Shown: positions 17,999 through 26,521 of the stretch, one piece after another
How positions within the stretch are numbered: position 1 is the first letter of the stretch
Layout: every line of letters starts with the position of its first letter
Origin: Planotetraspora silvatica
GTDB lineage: Bacteria; Actinomycetota; Actinomycetes; Streptosporangiales; Streptosporangiaceae
Reading direction: 5' to 3'
Assembly: GCF_016863315.1 (NCBI RefSeq)
Contig: NZ_BOOQ01000003.1
Span: forward strand, 310,001 to 374,000
Length of the DNA: 64,000 nucleotides
The notes under the pieces: generated by a model
The model's database searches: none
What the model saw: only the letters and a program-made list of their open reading frames with translations
What the model was told of the DNA's origin: nothing
Translations under genes and position numbers: made by a program

Positions 17999-18094
17999 GT
18001 GACCGACATCGCCGCTCCAGCCGTGACCGACATCGGCGTCCCCACCGTGACCGACATCGGCGTGCCCACCGTGAGCGACATCGGAGTCCCCGCC
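17999..18094 (+). repeat. Four tandem 24-bp in-frame repeats at the pstB start
   Basis: Units begin at 17999, 18023, 18047 and 18071. Each reads GTGA(C/G)CGACATCG followed by a variable end, encoding V(T/S)DI(G/A)(V/A)P(T/A). Every unit starts with an in-frame GTG. Copy number could vary by slippage without breaking the frame. Confidence 0.9.
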
Positions 18095-18934
18095 GCCGCA
18101 GAGCCGCTCAAGGACACCGTCAAGCAGCCCGCCGTCGCCGCCCGGCCGGGCGCCCTCCCGCCGGCCGGCCTGGACGCCCGCGCCGTCTCCGCGTGGTTCG
18201 GGAGCCACAAGGTGCTCGACCGGGTCACGCTGGCCATGCCGGCCGGGGAGGTCACCGCGCTGATCGGTCCCTCCGGTTGCGGAAAGTCGACCTTCCTGCG
18301 CACTCTCAACCGCATGCACGAACTCATTCCCGCGGCCACGCTGGCGGGTGAGGTCCTGCTCGACGGCGAGGACATCTACGGCACGGGCCGCCGCCTCACC
18401 GACGCCCGCCGGCAGATCGGCATGGTCTTCCAGAAGCCCAACCCGTTCCCGACGATGAGCATCTATGACAACGTCGTCGCCGGGCTGCAGTTCACCGGCG
18501 TGCGCGTCTCCCGCCGTACCAAGGACGACCTGGTCGAGGAGTGCCTGAACCGCGCCGGGCTCTGGAAAGAGGTCCGCGACCGGCTCCGCCAACCCGGCGG
18601 CGCGCTCTCCGGCGGCCAGCAGCAGCGCCTGTGCATCGCCCGCGCTCTCGCCGTGCGCCCGCGCGTCCTGCTGATGGACGAGCCCTGCTCCGCCCTCGAC
18701 CCCACCTCCACCCGCCGGGTGGAGGAGACCATCCTGGAGTTGGCGAGCGAGGTCACGGTCGTGATCGTCACGCACAACATGCAGCAGGCGGCCCGGGTTT
18801 CCCAGCAGTGCGCCTTCTTCCTGGCGGAGCAGGGCACTCCGGGCGGCATCGTCGAGCATGGTCCCACCCCGGCCCTCTTCGGCAGTCCGCAGGACGAGCG
18901 CACCGCCGACTACGTGGCGGGCAGGTTCGGCTGA
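17999..18934 (+). CDS. pstB: Phosphate-type ABC transporter ATPase PstB
   Basis: The GTG at 17999 is favoured because GAGG lies 7 bases upstream; GTG 17963, overlapping the sortase stop, is possible. The first 32 residues are four copies of an eight-residue repeat (VTDIGVPT-like), absent from ordinary PstB. The ATPase core has Walker [10 protein letters not shown] (about 90-98), Q-loop [15 protein letters not shown] typical of PstB, signature LSGGQQQR, Walker [14 protein letters not shown] and the His switch [10 protein letters not shown]. It energises PstC/PstA. It is last in the operon, whereas it usually follows pstA directly. No phoU is present. Confidence 0.93.
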   Translation: MTDIAAPAVTDIGVPTVTDIGVPTVSDIGVPAAAEPLKDTVKQPAVAARPGALPPAGLDARAVSAWFGSHKVLDRVTLAMPAGEVTALIGPSGCGKSTFLRTLNRMHELIPAATLAGEVLLDGEDIYGTGRRLTDARRQIGMVFQKPNPFPTMSIYDNVVAGLQFTGVRVSRRTKDDLVEECLNRAGLWKEVRDRLRQPGGALSGGQQQRLCIARALAVRPRVLLMDEPCSALDPTSTRRVEETILELASEVTVVIVTHNMQQAARVSQQCAFFLAEQGTPGGIVEHGPTPALFGSPQDERTADYVAGRFG

Positions 18935-19092
18935 CGCGCGTGGCGGCGCCGTCGCCGCCGGGCGTAGATCGAGCGACTAGAAGAGCCCAAGTGGGCCCAA
19001 AGTTTGAATCAGTGGTCCGTGCTCGGACAGGTAGCCGGATGGAACGTGGAAGGGAGCATCAAGCTTCTTAACGTGCGGAAAGGTTCACCACC

Positions 19093-20103
19093 ATGGGCAT
19101 CAGGTCCTTCCTGCCCGGCCCTTTGGGCTTCGGCACCGCGCCGCTGGGCAACATGTACCGCGCCATCCCGGACGACGAGGCCGCGGCCACCGTCGAGGCC
19201 GCCTGGGACAGGGGCACCCGCTACTTCGACACGGCCCCCTTCTACGGTGCGGGCCTGGCGGAGATCCGGCTCGGCGAGATTCTGGCCGCGCATCCTCGCG
19301 ACGAGTACGTCCTGAGCACCAAGGTCGGCAGGCTCATCCTCGACGAGACCGAGGATCCGTCGGCCCGTGACCTCGGGGAGAAGGGCAGGCTGTTCGAGCA
19401 CGGCCGCCCGAACAAGATCGTCTACGACTACAGCGCGGACGGCGCCCGTCGATCGATCGCCGACAGTCTCGAACGCCTGAACACCGACCGCCTCGACATC
19501 GTGTGGGTCCACGACGTCTCCCCGGACTTCTGGGGAGACGAGTGGCTGGCCGCCTTCGACCTGGCCCGCACCGGGGCCTTCCGCGTCCTGCAGAAGTTGC
19601 GCGACGAAGGCGTCATCAAGGGCTGGGGCCTGGGCGTCAACCGGGTCGAGCCGTGCGAGCTGACCCTGGAGCTCGACGAGCCGAAGCCGGACGCCTTCCT
19701 GCTGGCCGGCCGCTACACCCTCCTCGACCACGAGCGCGCTCTGCAGCGGCTGTTCCCCGCGGCGGCCAAGCAGGGCGTCGACATCGTCGTGGGCGGGCCG
19801 TACAGCTCGGGAATCCTCGCGGGCGGGACGCATTTCGAGTACCAGAAGGCGCCTGCCGACATCGTCGCGAAGGTGGAGCGCCTCAAGTCCCTCGCCGAGC
19901 AGTACGGCATCAGCATCAAGGCGGCGGCTCTGCAGTTCTCCCTGGCGAACCCCGTCACAGCGGCGGCCATACCCGGCGCCTCACGGCCGAGCCGTGTCGC
20001 CGAGGACGTCGCCGCACTCGGCGAGAAGGTCCCGGCGGAGTTCTGGGCGGCGCTGCGCGAGGAGAAGCTGATCGCGCCGGACGCCCCGGTGCCCACCGGT
20101 TGA
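19093..20103 (+). CDS. Aldo/keto reductase
   Basis: The 336-residue product has the AKR catalytic residues in place: Asp and Tyr in YFDTAPFYGAG, Lys in LSTKVGRL, and His in DIVWVHDVSPDF. The length and the DFW-type segment resemble the D-threo-aldose 1-dehydrogenase/pyridoxal dehydrogenase group, which oxidise sugars or aldehydes with NAD(P). AAAGG precedes the ATG. It stands alone after pstB with a 158-base gap and before a flavin monooxygenase pair. The exact substrate cannot be read from sequence. Confidence 0.88.
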   Translation: MGIRSFLPGPLGFGTAPLGNMYRAIPDDEAAATVEAAWDRGTRYFDTAPFYGAGLAEIRLGEILAAHPRDEYVLSTKVGRLILDETEDPSARDLGEKGRLFEHGRPNKIVYDYSADGARRSIADSLERLNTDRLDIVWVHDVSPDFWGDEWLAAFDLARTGAFRVLQKLRDEGVIKGWGLGVNRVEPCELTLELDEPKPDAFLLAGRYTLLDHERALQRLFPAAAKQGVDIVVGGPYSSGILAGGTHFEYQKAPADIVAKVERLKSLAEQYGISIKAAALQFSLANPVTAAAIPGASRPSRVAEDVAALGEKVPAEFWAALREEKLIAPDAPVPTG

Positions 20104-20189
20104 CCACACCCGGCTCGCGGGAGGCCGCACTCCGACCTGCGGCGCGGCAGGCATGAACGGCACGTGATGCGGACGTGCAGAAGGTGTCA

Positions 20190-21290
20190 ATGCCGCGGCG
20201 CTTTCATGACGTCATGCACTTCGGCATCTTCACCGTCGGCGACGTCGCGCCCGATCCCGCGACCGGGCGCGCGCCGAGCGAACATGAGCGCATCACGCGG
20301 ATGATCGAGACGGCGCTGAAGGCGGAGGAGGTGGGCCTCGACGTCTTCGCGATGGGCGAGCACCACAATCCGCCGTTCGTGACGTCCTCACCCACCACGG
20401 TCCTCGGCTACATCGTGGCGCGGACCAGCAGGATCCTGCTGTCCACCTCGACGACGCTGATCACCACGAACGACCCGGTGAAGATCGCCGAGGACTACGC
20501 GACACTCCAGCACCTGGCGGAGGGACGGGTCGACCTGATGATGGGCCGGGGCAACACCGGCCCGGTGTATCCGTGGTTCGGCAAGGACATCCGCGACGGG
20601 ATCTCACTCGCAGTGGAGAACTACGCGCTGCTGCGCCGGCTGTGGCGCGAGGACGTGGTCGACTGGCAGGGCAGGTTCCGCACGCCACTGCAGTCGTTCA
20701 CCTCGACTCCGCGCCCGCTCGACGGCGTGCCGCCGTTCGTCTGGCACGGCTCGATCCGCAGCCCGGAGATCGCCGAGCAGGCCGCCTACTACGGCGACGG
20801 GTTCTTCCACAACAACATCTTCTGGCCGAAGGAGCACACCCGGCGGATGATCGACCTGTACCGCACCAGGTTCGAGTTCTACGGGCACGGGCCGGCCGAC
20901 CAGGCGATCGTGGGGCTCGGCGGGCAGGTGTACATGCGGCGCAGGTCACAGGATGCGATCGCCGAGTTCCGGCCGTTCTTCGACAACTCCCCGGTGTACG
21001 GCCACGGGCCGTCGCTGGAGGAGACCATGGAGCAGACGCCGCTTGCCGTCGGCAGTCCACAGGAGATCATCGACCGGACGCTCCAGTTCCGGGAGCATTT
21101 CGGCGACTACCAGCGCCAGCTGTTCAACGTGGACGGCATGGGCCTGCCGCACCAGGCGGTCCTGGAGCAGATCGACTTCCTCGGTGAGGAAGTGGTCCCC
21201 GTGCTCCGCAAGGAGTTCGGGGCGCTGCGACCGGCCCACATCCCCGACCCGCCGACGCACGAGTCGCTGAAGGCGGCACAGGCCCGATGA
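20190..21290 (+). CDS. LLM-class flavin-dependent monooxygenase (CE1758 type)
   Basis: ATG 20190 is chosen because AGAAGG lies 5 bases upstream; MHFGIFTVGD at 20214 is a possible later start. The 366-residue product has a luciferase-like TIM barrel, with HFGIFTVGDVAPDPATG at strand 1, GLDVFAMGEHHNPPFVTSSP, and the GRVDLMMGRGNTGP loop that contacts flavin. It uses reduced FMN and oxygen. It overlaps the following FMN reductase gene by ATGA, so the pair forms a two-component monooxygenase system. Substrate unknown. Confidence 0.9.
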   Translation: MPRRFHDVMHFGIFTVGDVAPDPATGRAPSEHERITRMIETALKAEEVGLDVFAMGEHHNPPFVTSSPTTVLGYIVARTSRILLSTSTTLITTNDPVKIAEDYATLQHLAEGRVDLMMGRGNTGPVYPWFGKDIRDGISLAVENYALLRRLWREDVVDWQGRFRTPLQSFTSTPRPLDGVPPFVWHGSIRSPEIAEQAAYYGDGFFHNNIFWPKEHTRRMIDLYRTRFEFYGHGPADQAIVGLGGQVYMRRRSQDAIAEFRPFFDNSPVYGHGPSLEETMEQTPLAVGSPQEIIDRTLQFREHFGDYQRQLFNVDGMGLPHQAVLEQIDFLGEEVVPVLRKEFGALRPAHIPDPPTHESLKAAQAR

Positions 21291-21904
21291 GGCGCACCAT
21301 CGCCGTGGTGTCCGCCGGGCTCGGCAGCCCGTCGTCGAGCCGGCTCCTCGCCGACCGGTTGTCGGCCGCCGCCGAGCGCGAGGTGCGTGAGCTGGGCGAC
21401 GAGGTGGAGGTGCGCGTGATCGAGGTCCGCGACCACGCGCACGACCTGGTCGACAACCTGATCAGCGGCTACCCGGCCGCGGACCTCAAGGGCGCGCTCG
21501 AGACGGTGATCGGGGCCGACGGGCTGATCGCGGTGACGCCGACGTTCACCGCCTCCTACAGCGGGTTGTTCAAGACGTTCTTCGACGTCCTCGATCTGCT
21601 GGACGACGACGCGCTGGCGGACAAGCCGGTGCTGATCGGCGCGACCGGCGGCACCGCGCGGCACTCGCTGGTGCTGGAGAACACGATCCGGCCGTTGTTC
21701 ACCTACCTGCGGGGCGTGGTCATGCCGACGTCGGTGTTCGCGGCGCCGGAGGACTGGGGAGGCGCGGCCGTACCGGATCTTCTGGCGCACCGGATCGACC
21801 GGGCGGCGGCCCAGCTCGCCGGAGAGATCCATCGACGGGACGCGCCGGTCGCCCGCGACCCGTTCGAACCGACGCCGTTCGCCGACCTCCTCGGTGCGGG
21901 CTGA
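21287..21904 (+). CDS. NAD(P)H-dependent FMN reductase (CE1759 type)
   Basis: The 205-residue flavodoxin-fold protein has the N-terminal loop VSAGLGSPSSSRLLAD binding the FMN phosphate and TPTFTASYSGLFKTFFD near the ring-binding site. The family is found fused or adjacent to CE1758-type monooxygenases and supplies them with reduced FMN. It begins inside the upstream stop (ATGA), which implies coupled translation and stoichiometric production. A SARP-type regulator gene begins 70 bases downstream. Confidence 0.9.
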   Translation: MRRTIAVVSAGLGSPSSSRLLADRLSAAAEREVRELGDEVEVRVIEVRDHAHDLVDNLISGYPAADLKGALETVIGADGLIAVTPTFTASYSGLFKTFFDVLDLLDDDALADKPVLIGATGGTARHSLVLENTIRPLFTYLRGVVMPTSVFAAPEDWGGAAVPDLLAHRIDRAAAQLAGEIHRRDAPVARDPFEPTPFADLLGAG

Positions 21905-21974
21905 TCTGGAATACCCGCCGGACCTCGGCCGTTGCCCGATCTGAGCATGCGGTCGGTTCCGGAGGGAGTCCTTG

Positions 21975-23837
21975 GTGGGCGAGCGGCTGCGCTTCGAGGT
22001 GCTCGGTCCGGTGCGCGCCTGGCGCGGTGACGACGAGATCGAGCTGGGCTCCCCGCAACAGCGGGCGATCCTCGCGATCCTCCTGTTGCAGGCCGGCCTG
22101 CCCGCCTCGCCCGACCAGCTGATCGCCGCGATCTGGGGCGGAGCCGCGCCGCGCGCGGCGGTCGGCGTGGTCCGCTCGTACGTGTCGCGACTGCGGCGCG
22201 CGCTCGACCCCGGCCACCCGGCAGCGGTGATCGAGTCGGTCGGCGGCGGCTACGTGCTGCGGACCGAGCACCTCGACCTCACCGAGTTCCAGCGGTTGCT
22301 CGGCGCCGCCAGGGAGGCCCGCCGTGCGGGTGACGCGCCCGCGGCGGCGACCGCCCTGCGCGGCGCGCTCGCTCTGTGGCACGGCACCCCACTCGCCGGC
22401 GTCAACGGGGACTACGCCGAGTTCGAGCGCGTACGGCTCGGGCAACTGCGGCTCACGGCGATCGAGGACCTGGCGGCGGCCGACGTGGAGTCGGGACGGC
22501 ATGCCGAAGCGGCCGCCGAGCTCGCGGAGGTGATCGCCGAGCAGCCGCTGCGGGAACGGCCGCGCGAGCTGCTGATGCTGGCGCTCTACCGATCCGGCCG
22601 GCAGGCCGACGCGCTGGCGGTGTTCGGGCAGGTGCAGCGGCTCCTCGCCGACGAACTGGGCCTGGACCCGGGCCCGGACCTGCGGGAGATGCAACGGCGG
22701 ATCCTCGCGTCCGACCCTGCGCTGCTCGCCCCCGCCGCACCGGCGCCCACCGCCGCCATCGCGTCGCCCGGCCCCACCCAGCTGCCTCCCGACCTGCCGG
22801 ACTTCGCCGGCCGCGACGAGGAGCGGTCTCTCATGGCCGGCGCGCTGACCCCGTCCCACGCGAGCGTGCCGGTGGTCGGTGTCGAGGGGCTCGCCGGCGT
22901 CGGCAAGACCACTCTCGCCGTACACCTCGGGCACGCGGTCGCCGCGAACTTCCCCGACGGCCAGCTCTTCGTCGACCTCGGTACGGCAGGCGAACCGCTG
23001 GCCGAGCTGTTGCGCGGCATCGGCGTGCTGGACGCGGGCCTGCCGGAATCGTTCAGCGAGCGAATGGCGTTGTGGCGGACCCTGACCACCGGACGCCGGC
23101 TGCTCGTCGTGCTGGACGACGCCCGCGACCCCGAGCAGGTGCGGCACCTGCTGCCCGGCTCCGGCGGGTCAGCGGTCGTGATCACCGCGCGGCAGAGGTT
23201 GTACGGCCTGGCCCACGTCCATTGGCTGAAGCTGGTCGGGCTGCGCGAGGACGACTCGATCGCGTTGCTGGAGCGGCTCATCGGCGCCGACCGGGTGCGC
23301 CCGGAGCTTGCGGACATTCGTGATCTGGTCCAGCGCAGCGCCGGCCTGCCGCAGGTGCTGCAGGCCGTCGGCGCGCGGGTCGCCTCACGGCCGGGCTGGA
23401 GCATCGCCGAGGCGAAGCGGCGGCTCAGCAGGCCCGCCCCCGGCTCGCCGGTGCTCCCGTCGGAGTGCGGGGCCATCGAGCGGCCGTACATGTCGCTGAT
23501 GGAGCAGTTGTCACCTGAGCAGGCGCGGGCGTTCCGGCTGCTGTCCGTGGCGGACGAGCCGGATGTCTCGCTCGGCGCCGCCGCGGCCGTGCTGGGCCTT
23601 TCGCTCGAAGACACCGACATGTTGCTGGAGTCCCTCGTGGACCTGCACCTGCTGGAGTCCGGTGACCTGGACCGGTACTACTACCACGAGCCACTGCGGA
23701 GATTCGCCCAGAGTCGCGCGTTCGTCGATGACGGCCCCGAGGCGAGCCAGGAGGCGCTGACCAGGCTGGTTCAGTTCTCCGGCGCCGAGGAGAGCCGGAT
23801 CGGCCTCGGCGGACGGGTGACCGCCGTCATTAGGTGA
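21975..23837 (+). CDS. SARP-type regulator with BTAD and NB-ARC domains
   Basis: GTG 21975 lies 6 bases after GGAGGGAG; a TTG one codon earlier is the alternative. The 620 residues comprise an OmpR-type DNA-binding domain (about 5-98), BTAD (100-245), and NB-ARC with P-loop GLAGVGKT (305-312) and a degraded Walker B (LLVVLDDARD). It ends shortly after the winged-helix segment (RYYYHEPLRRFAQ) with no TPR array, so it is shorter than AfsR and the regulator at 3684-6467. It follows the flavin monooxygenase pair and may control it. The low level of specific motifs prevents a ligand call. Confidence 0.88.
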   Translation: MGERLRFEVLGPVRAWRGDDEIELGSPQQRAILAILLLQAGLPASPDQLIAAIWGGAAPRAAVGVVRSYVSRLRRALDPGHPAAVIESVGGGYVLRTEHLDLTEFQRLLGAAREARRAGDAPAAATALRGALALWHGTPLAGVNGDYAEFERVRLGQLRLTAIEDLAAADVESGRHAEAAAELAEVIAEQPLRERPRELLMLALYRSGRQADALAVFGQVQRLLADELGLDPGPDLREMQRRILASDPALLAPAAPAPTAAIASPGPTQLPPDLPDFAGRDEERSLMAGALTPSHASVPVVGVEGLAGVGKTTLAVHLGHAVAANFPDGQLFVDLGTAGEPLAELLRGIGVLDAGLPESFSERMALWRTLTTGRRLLVVLDDARDPEQVRHLLPGSGGSAVVITARQRLYGLAHVHWLKLVGLREDDSIALLERLIGADRVRPELADIRDLVQRSAGLPQVLQAVGARVASRPGWSIAEAKRRLSRPAPGSPVLPSECGAIERPYMSLMEQLSPEQARAFRLLSVADEPDVSLGAAAAVLGLSLEDTDMLLESLVDLHLLESGDLDRYYYHEPLRRFAQSRAFVDDGPEASQEALTRLVQFSGAEESRIGLGGRVTAVIR

Positions 23838-23911
23838 GGCCGAACACGTGGTCTGACGCGGCACGCCACAGCGCCTCCCAGGAGGGGCGTCCGCGATGCA
23901 GGATGGCGCAT

Positions 23912-24604
23912 ATGACCACTCCACCGCTCTATCACGGCACCGGACCAGGACCGATCACGCCGGACGGCTGCGCGGTCGACTACTACGCGACGCTCGTGCC
24001 CAACGGTGAGCCGGAGCTCATCCACGCGGCCGTACCGGAGGAGGCGTCCATCCTGGAACTCGGCGCGGGCGCCGGCCGGATCACGCACAGTCTCGTCGCC
24101 TTCGGACACGACGTGGTCGCCGTCGACGAGTCGCCCGAGATGCTCGCGCACATCAAGAGTGCCGAGACGGTCTGTTCGCCCATCCAGTCCCTGTCCCTCG
24201 ACCGGACGTTCGACGTCGTCCTGCTCATGTCCTTCGTGATCGAGACGGCTGACGACGATCTTCGCCGGGCCTTCCTGGAAACCTGCCGACGGCACGTCAC
24301 GGCCGACGGGTGCGTGATCCTGCAGCGCAAGCCGCCCGAGTGGTACGACACCGTCCAGCCGTTCGAACGGCATGCGCCGGACGGCCGCCTCCTCCGTATG
24401 ACGGAGGTCAGCAGGCAGGGACCCGACCTGCTCCTGTCCACGATGGAGTACACGATCGGCGACCGGACCTGGACGCACACCTTCCTGAGCAGGCGGCTCG
24501 ACGACGCGTTCCTCGAGACGGCGCTGAACGGCGCGGACCTGACGATCGCCGAATTCCTGGACGACGACCGCGAGTGGGTCCGCGCGGTGCCGGTCCGCAC
24601 GTAG
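23912..24604 (+). CDS. Class I SAM-dependent methyltransferase
   Basis: ATG 23912 follows AGGA; an ATG nine bases earlier is also possible. The 230-residue product has the SAM-binding motif I ILELGAGAGRITH, the acidic end of strand 2 in VVAVDESPEML, and motif IV FDVVLLMSFVIE. C-terminal strands (TWTHTFLSRRLDDAFLETAL) are usual for small-molecule methyltransferases. The substrate is unknown and neighbours give no pathway. Confidence 0.88.
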   Translation: MTTPPLYHGTGPGPITPDGCAVDYYATLVPNGEPELIHAAVPEEASILELGAGAGRITHSLVAFGHDVVAVDESPEMLAHIKSAETVCSPIQSLSLDRTFDVVLLMSFVIETADDDLRRAFLETCRRHVTADGCVILQRKPPEWYDTVQPFERHAPDGRLLRMTEVSRQGPDLLLSTMEYTIGDRTWTHTFLSRRLDDAFLETALNGADLTIAEFLDDDREWVRAVPVRT

Positions 24605-24747
24605 GGGCCGGAGGGCTGCTCCCGTCGGGCGTGGATCTGGCGGTCCGTAATTCCCCACATATCTCTGAACCGAGACCGAATTGGTTGCTAACGGATCAAT
24701 CCGAACGTTGCAGGATCTAATACGAAGATCTGCAACCGGAGGGACCG

Positions 24748-24918
24748 ATGTCCGAACCCGAACCATCCGAGGCCGATCTCGTGGCCGCCGAGGTGGACAT
24801 CCATGACTGGGGGCCGACCGAGGAGGACGAGGAGCAGGTCCTCCGCGATCTCGGTTACGTGCTCAACCCCGTGACCGGCGTCTATGAAGGCGAGGGCCAC
24901 GTGGACGGTGACGTATGA
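24748..24918 (+). CDS. Small acidic protein coupled to a CHAP protein
   Basis: The 56-residue product starts at an ATG after GGAGGG and begins MSEPEPSEADLVAAEVDIHD. It is strongly acidic (about a third Asp/Glu), with no signal peptide or membrane helix. Its TGA overlaps the CHAP-domain gene start as ATGA, so it is very likely translated as a pair with it. The family is not recognised. It could be a chaperone-like partner, an inhibitor, or a structural piece of a phage-derived module. Confidence 0.7.
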   Translation: MSEPEPSEADLVAAEVDIHDWGPTEEDEEQVLRDLGYVLNPVTGVYEGEGHVDGDV

Positions 24919-25823
24919 GCGTGCAGAGCATGCTGGCGGCCGCCCGCGCGTCCCTCGGCCTGGTGGGCCGGCCGAACTACATCACCCGCGACTACGCGAC
25001 CCGGCACGGCGACGAGTTCCTGAAGGCGTCCTGGTGCGACCAGGCGGTGACGTACTGGGCGAGGAAGAGCGGCAACGCCGCGGCCGTCCTGCCCCAAGGG
25101 GACCGCGCCTACACGGTCTGGCATGCGCAGGACGGCCAGAAACTCGGCCGCTGGTTCGTGGGGACCACGGCGAACGTGAAGGCGCACGCGAAGCCCGGCG
25201 CGATCGTGTTCTTCGACTGGGAGGGGCGGGACGCCATCGGCGGGGTCGATCACGTCGGCGTCGTCGAGCGCAACCTGGGCGACGGCCGCGTCCAGACGAT
25301 CGAGGCCAACACCGGGGACGCCTGCAAGCGGCGCGTGCGCGCCGCTCCGGTGATCGCCGGCTTCTGGAATCCCGACTACAGCGTGGAGGACGACGTGCCC
25401 GAGGTGGTTTCGCTGGGAGCCGGCGCGGACCAGCAGGTCGCCGCGAACGGCGAGATCGTGGTGCGGTGGGGGACCGAGTATGTGGACGACCCCAAGGCCC
25501 ATGGTGATGGTGGCGTGGCGGTGCTCGCGTCCGGAGAGCGCTGGTGCCTCTGCGACGCCCTGGTGAGGATCAGTGGTCTGCAGCCGGGCGACGAACTGGA
25601 CGTGTCGTGGGCCCGGTACGACCGGGCGGGAAAGAAGTTCCTCGACGACGCGTGGCGGCTCACCTGTCATGCCGGCCCGGACGGGCGCATCGAGGTCAGT
25701 GTCGGCGGCCAGTTCGCCCTGGATGCCGACAACCAGCTGCGCCTGAGGATCATCAACGCCAGCCCTCGGGTGGCCGTGGTGGAGAAGGCCACCATGGCCA
25801 AGGTCTCGCTGTTCAAGCACTGA
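24915..25823 (+). CDS. CHAP-domain amidase/peptidase-like protein
   Basis: The 302-residue product has a CHAP (NlpC/P60-like) domain at about 1-155, with the catalytic Cys in SWCDQAVTYWAR, the His in VDHVGVVE and the polar third residue in IEANTGD. Such enzymes cut peptidoglycan stem peptides or amide bonds. A C-terminal beta-sandwich (about 170-302) ends in VAVVEKATMAKVSLFKH and could bind a ligand or surface. No signal peptide is visible, which is unusual for a cell-wall hydrolase and fits a phage- or tail-like lysin or export by another route. Confidence 0.75.
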   Translation: MSVQSMLAAARASLGLVGRPNYITRDYATRHGDEFLKASWCDQAVTYWARKSGNAAAVLPQGDRAYTVWHAQDGQKLGRWFVGTTANVKAHAKPGAIVFFDWEGRDAIGGVDHVGVVERNLGDGRVQTIEANTGDACKRRVRAAPVIAGFWNPDYSVEDDVPEVVSLGAGADQQVAANGEIVVRWGTEYVDDPKAHGDGGVAVLASGERWCLCDALVRISGLQPGDELDVSWARYDRAGKKFLDDAWRLTCHAGPDGRIEVSVGGQFALDADNQLRLRIINASPRVAVVEKATMAKVSLFKH

Positions 25824-25907
25824 CCGCCGCGGCCCCCGGCCCGTGTGCCCGTGGCCCGGGAAGGCCGACGCGATCGGTCTTCCCGGGTACGGCTCGCCGC
25901 GGTCCGG

Positions 25908-25960
25908 CGGTCTCGCGGTTCAGCGGTTCAGCGGTCTCGCGGTCTCGCGCGGTCCCGCCG
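25908..25960 (+). repeat. Short degenerate repeat tract
   Basis: Reiterations of CGGTCTCGCG and CGGTTCAG occur between the CHAP gene and the next gene. There is no clear hairpin terminator. Significance unknown. Confidence 0.4.
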
Positions 25961-26023
25961 GAAAGCGTCGGTACGGCGACGTACGGTGTCGGTGTCGTCG
26001 CCGTCAGACCGCTGGAGGTCGCC

Positions 26024-26308
26024 TTGATCATCGTGTCCGGGAAGCTCTACGTGGATCCCGAGGCCCGCCATGCGTACTTGGCGGGCTGTCTGAGCGTCAT
26101 CGAACAGGCGCGGACGGCCCCCGGGTGCCTCGATTTCGTGCTGGCGGCGGATCCGGTCGAGCCGGGACGGATCAATGTGTACGAGCAGTGGGAGTCCGAC
26201 GCGCATCTGGAACGGTTCCGCGGGTCGGGACCCGAGCCGGACCAGGCGGCCGCGATCCACGAGGCGCAGGTGGCCAAGCACCGCGTCGCCTCATCCGAGG
26301 CCCCCTAG
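26024..26308 (+). CDS. Antibiotic-biosynthesis-monooxygenase-family protein (TTG start)
   Basis: A GGAGG at 26014-26018 sits 5 bases before TTG 26024, which fixes this unusual start; a GTG nine bases later is less well placed. The 94-residue product begins MIIVSGKLYVDPEARHAYLA and has RINVYEQWESDAHLERF, the typical ABM half-barrel pattern with the conserved E-x-W. It probably acts as a homodimer in cofactor-free oxygenation or detoxification. It appears to stand alone. Confidence 0.8.
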   Translation: MIIVSGKLYVDPEARHAYLAGCLSVIEQARTAPGCLDFVLAADPVEPGRINVYEQWESDAHLERFRGSGPEPDQAAAIHEAQVAKHRVASSEAP

Positions 26309-26431
26309 CGACTCTGCCGGTCGGCGGGTGAACCTCTCTCTCGCCCAGACGGAGACCGGGCACATCCTCATATAGGTGGACAAGAAGGTTTACAGATTCT
26401 CCTGGGCAGCTTTACGCCTTCCGTTTACCCT

Positions 26432-26463
26432 GAGGCGGGGTCCATCCGGGTGGGCTCCGCCTC
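26432..26463 (+). terminator. Hairpin between ABM and DUF305 genes
   Basis: GAGGCGG and CCGCCTC form the outer stem, with further pairing inside. It could end the upstream transcript. Downstream, TCTGAGATC-like motifs repeat three times up to about 26500. Confidence 0.45.
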
Positions 26464-26521
26464 TCCGAGATCTGAGATCCGCGGGTCTGAGATCTGAGCG
26501 GCCCGAGCGGGAGGGATGGGA

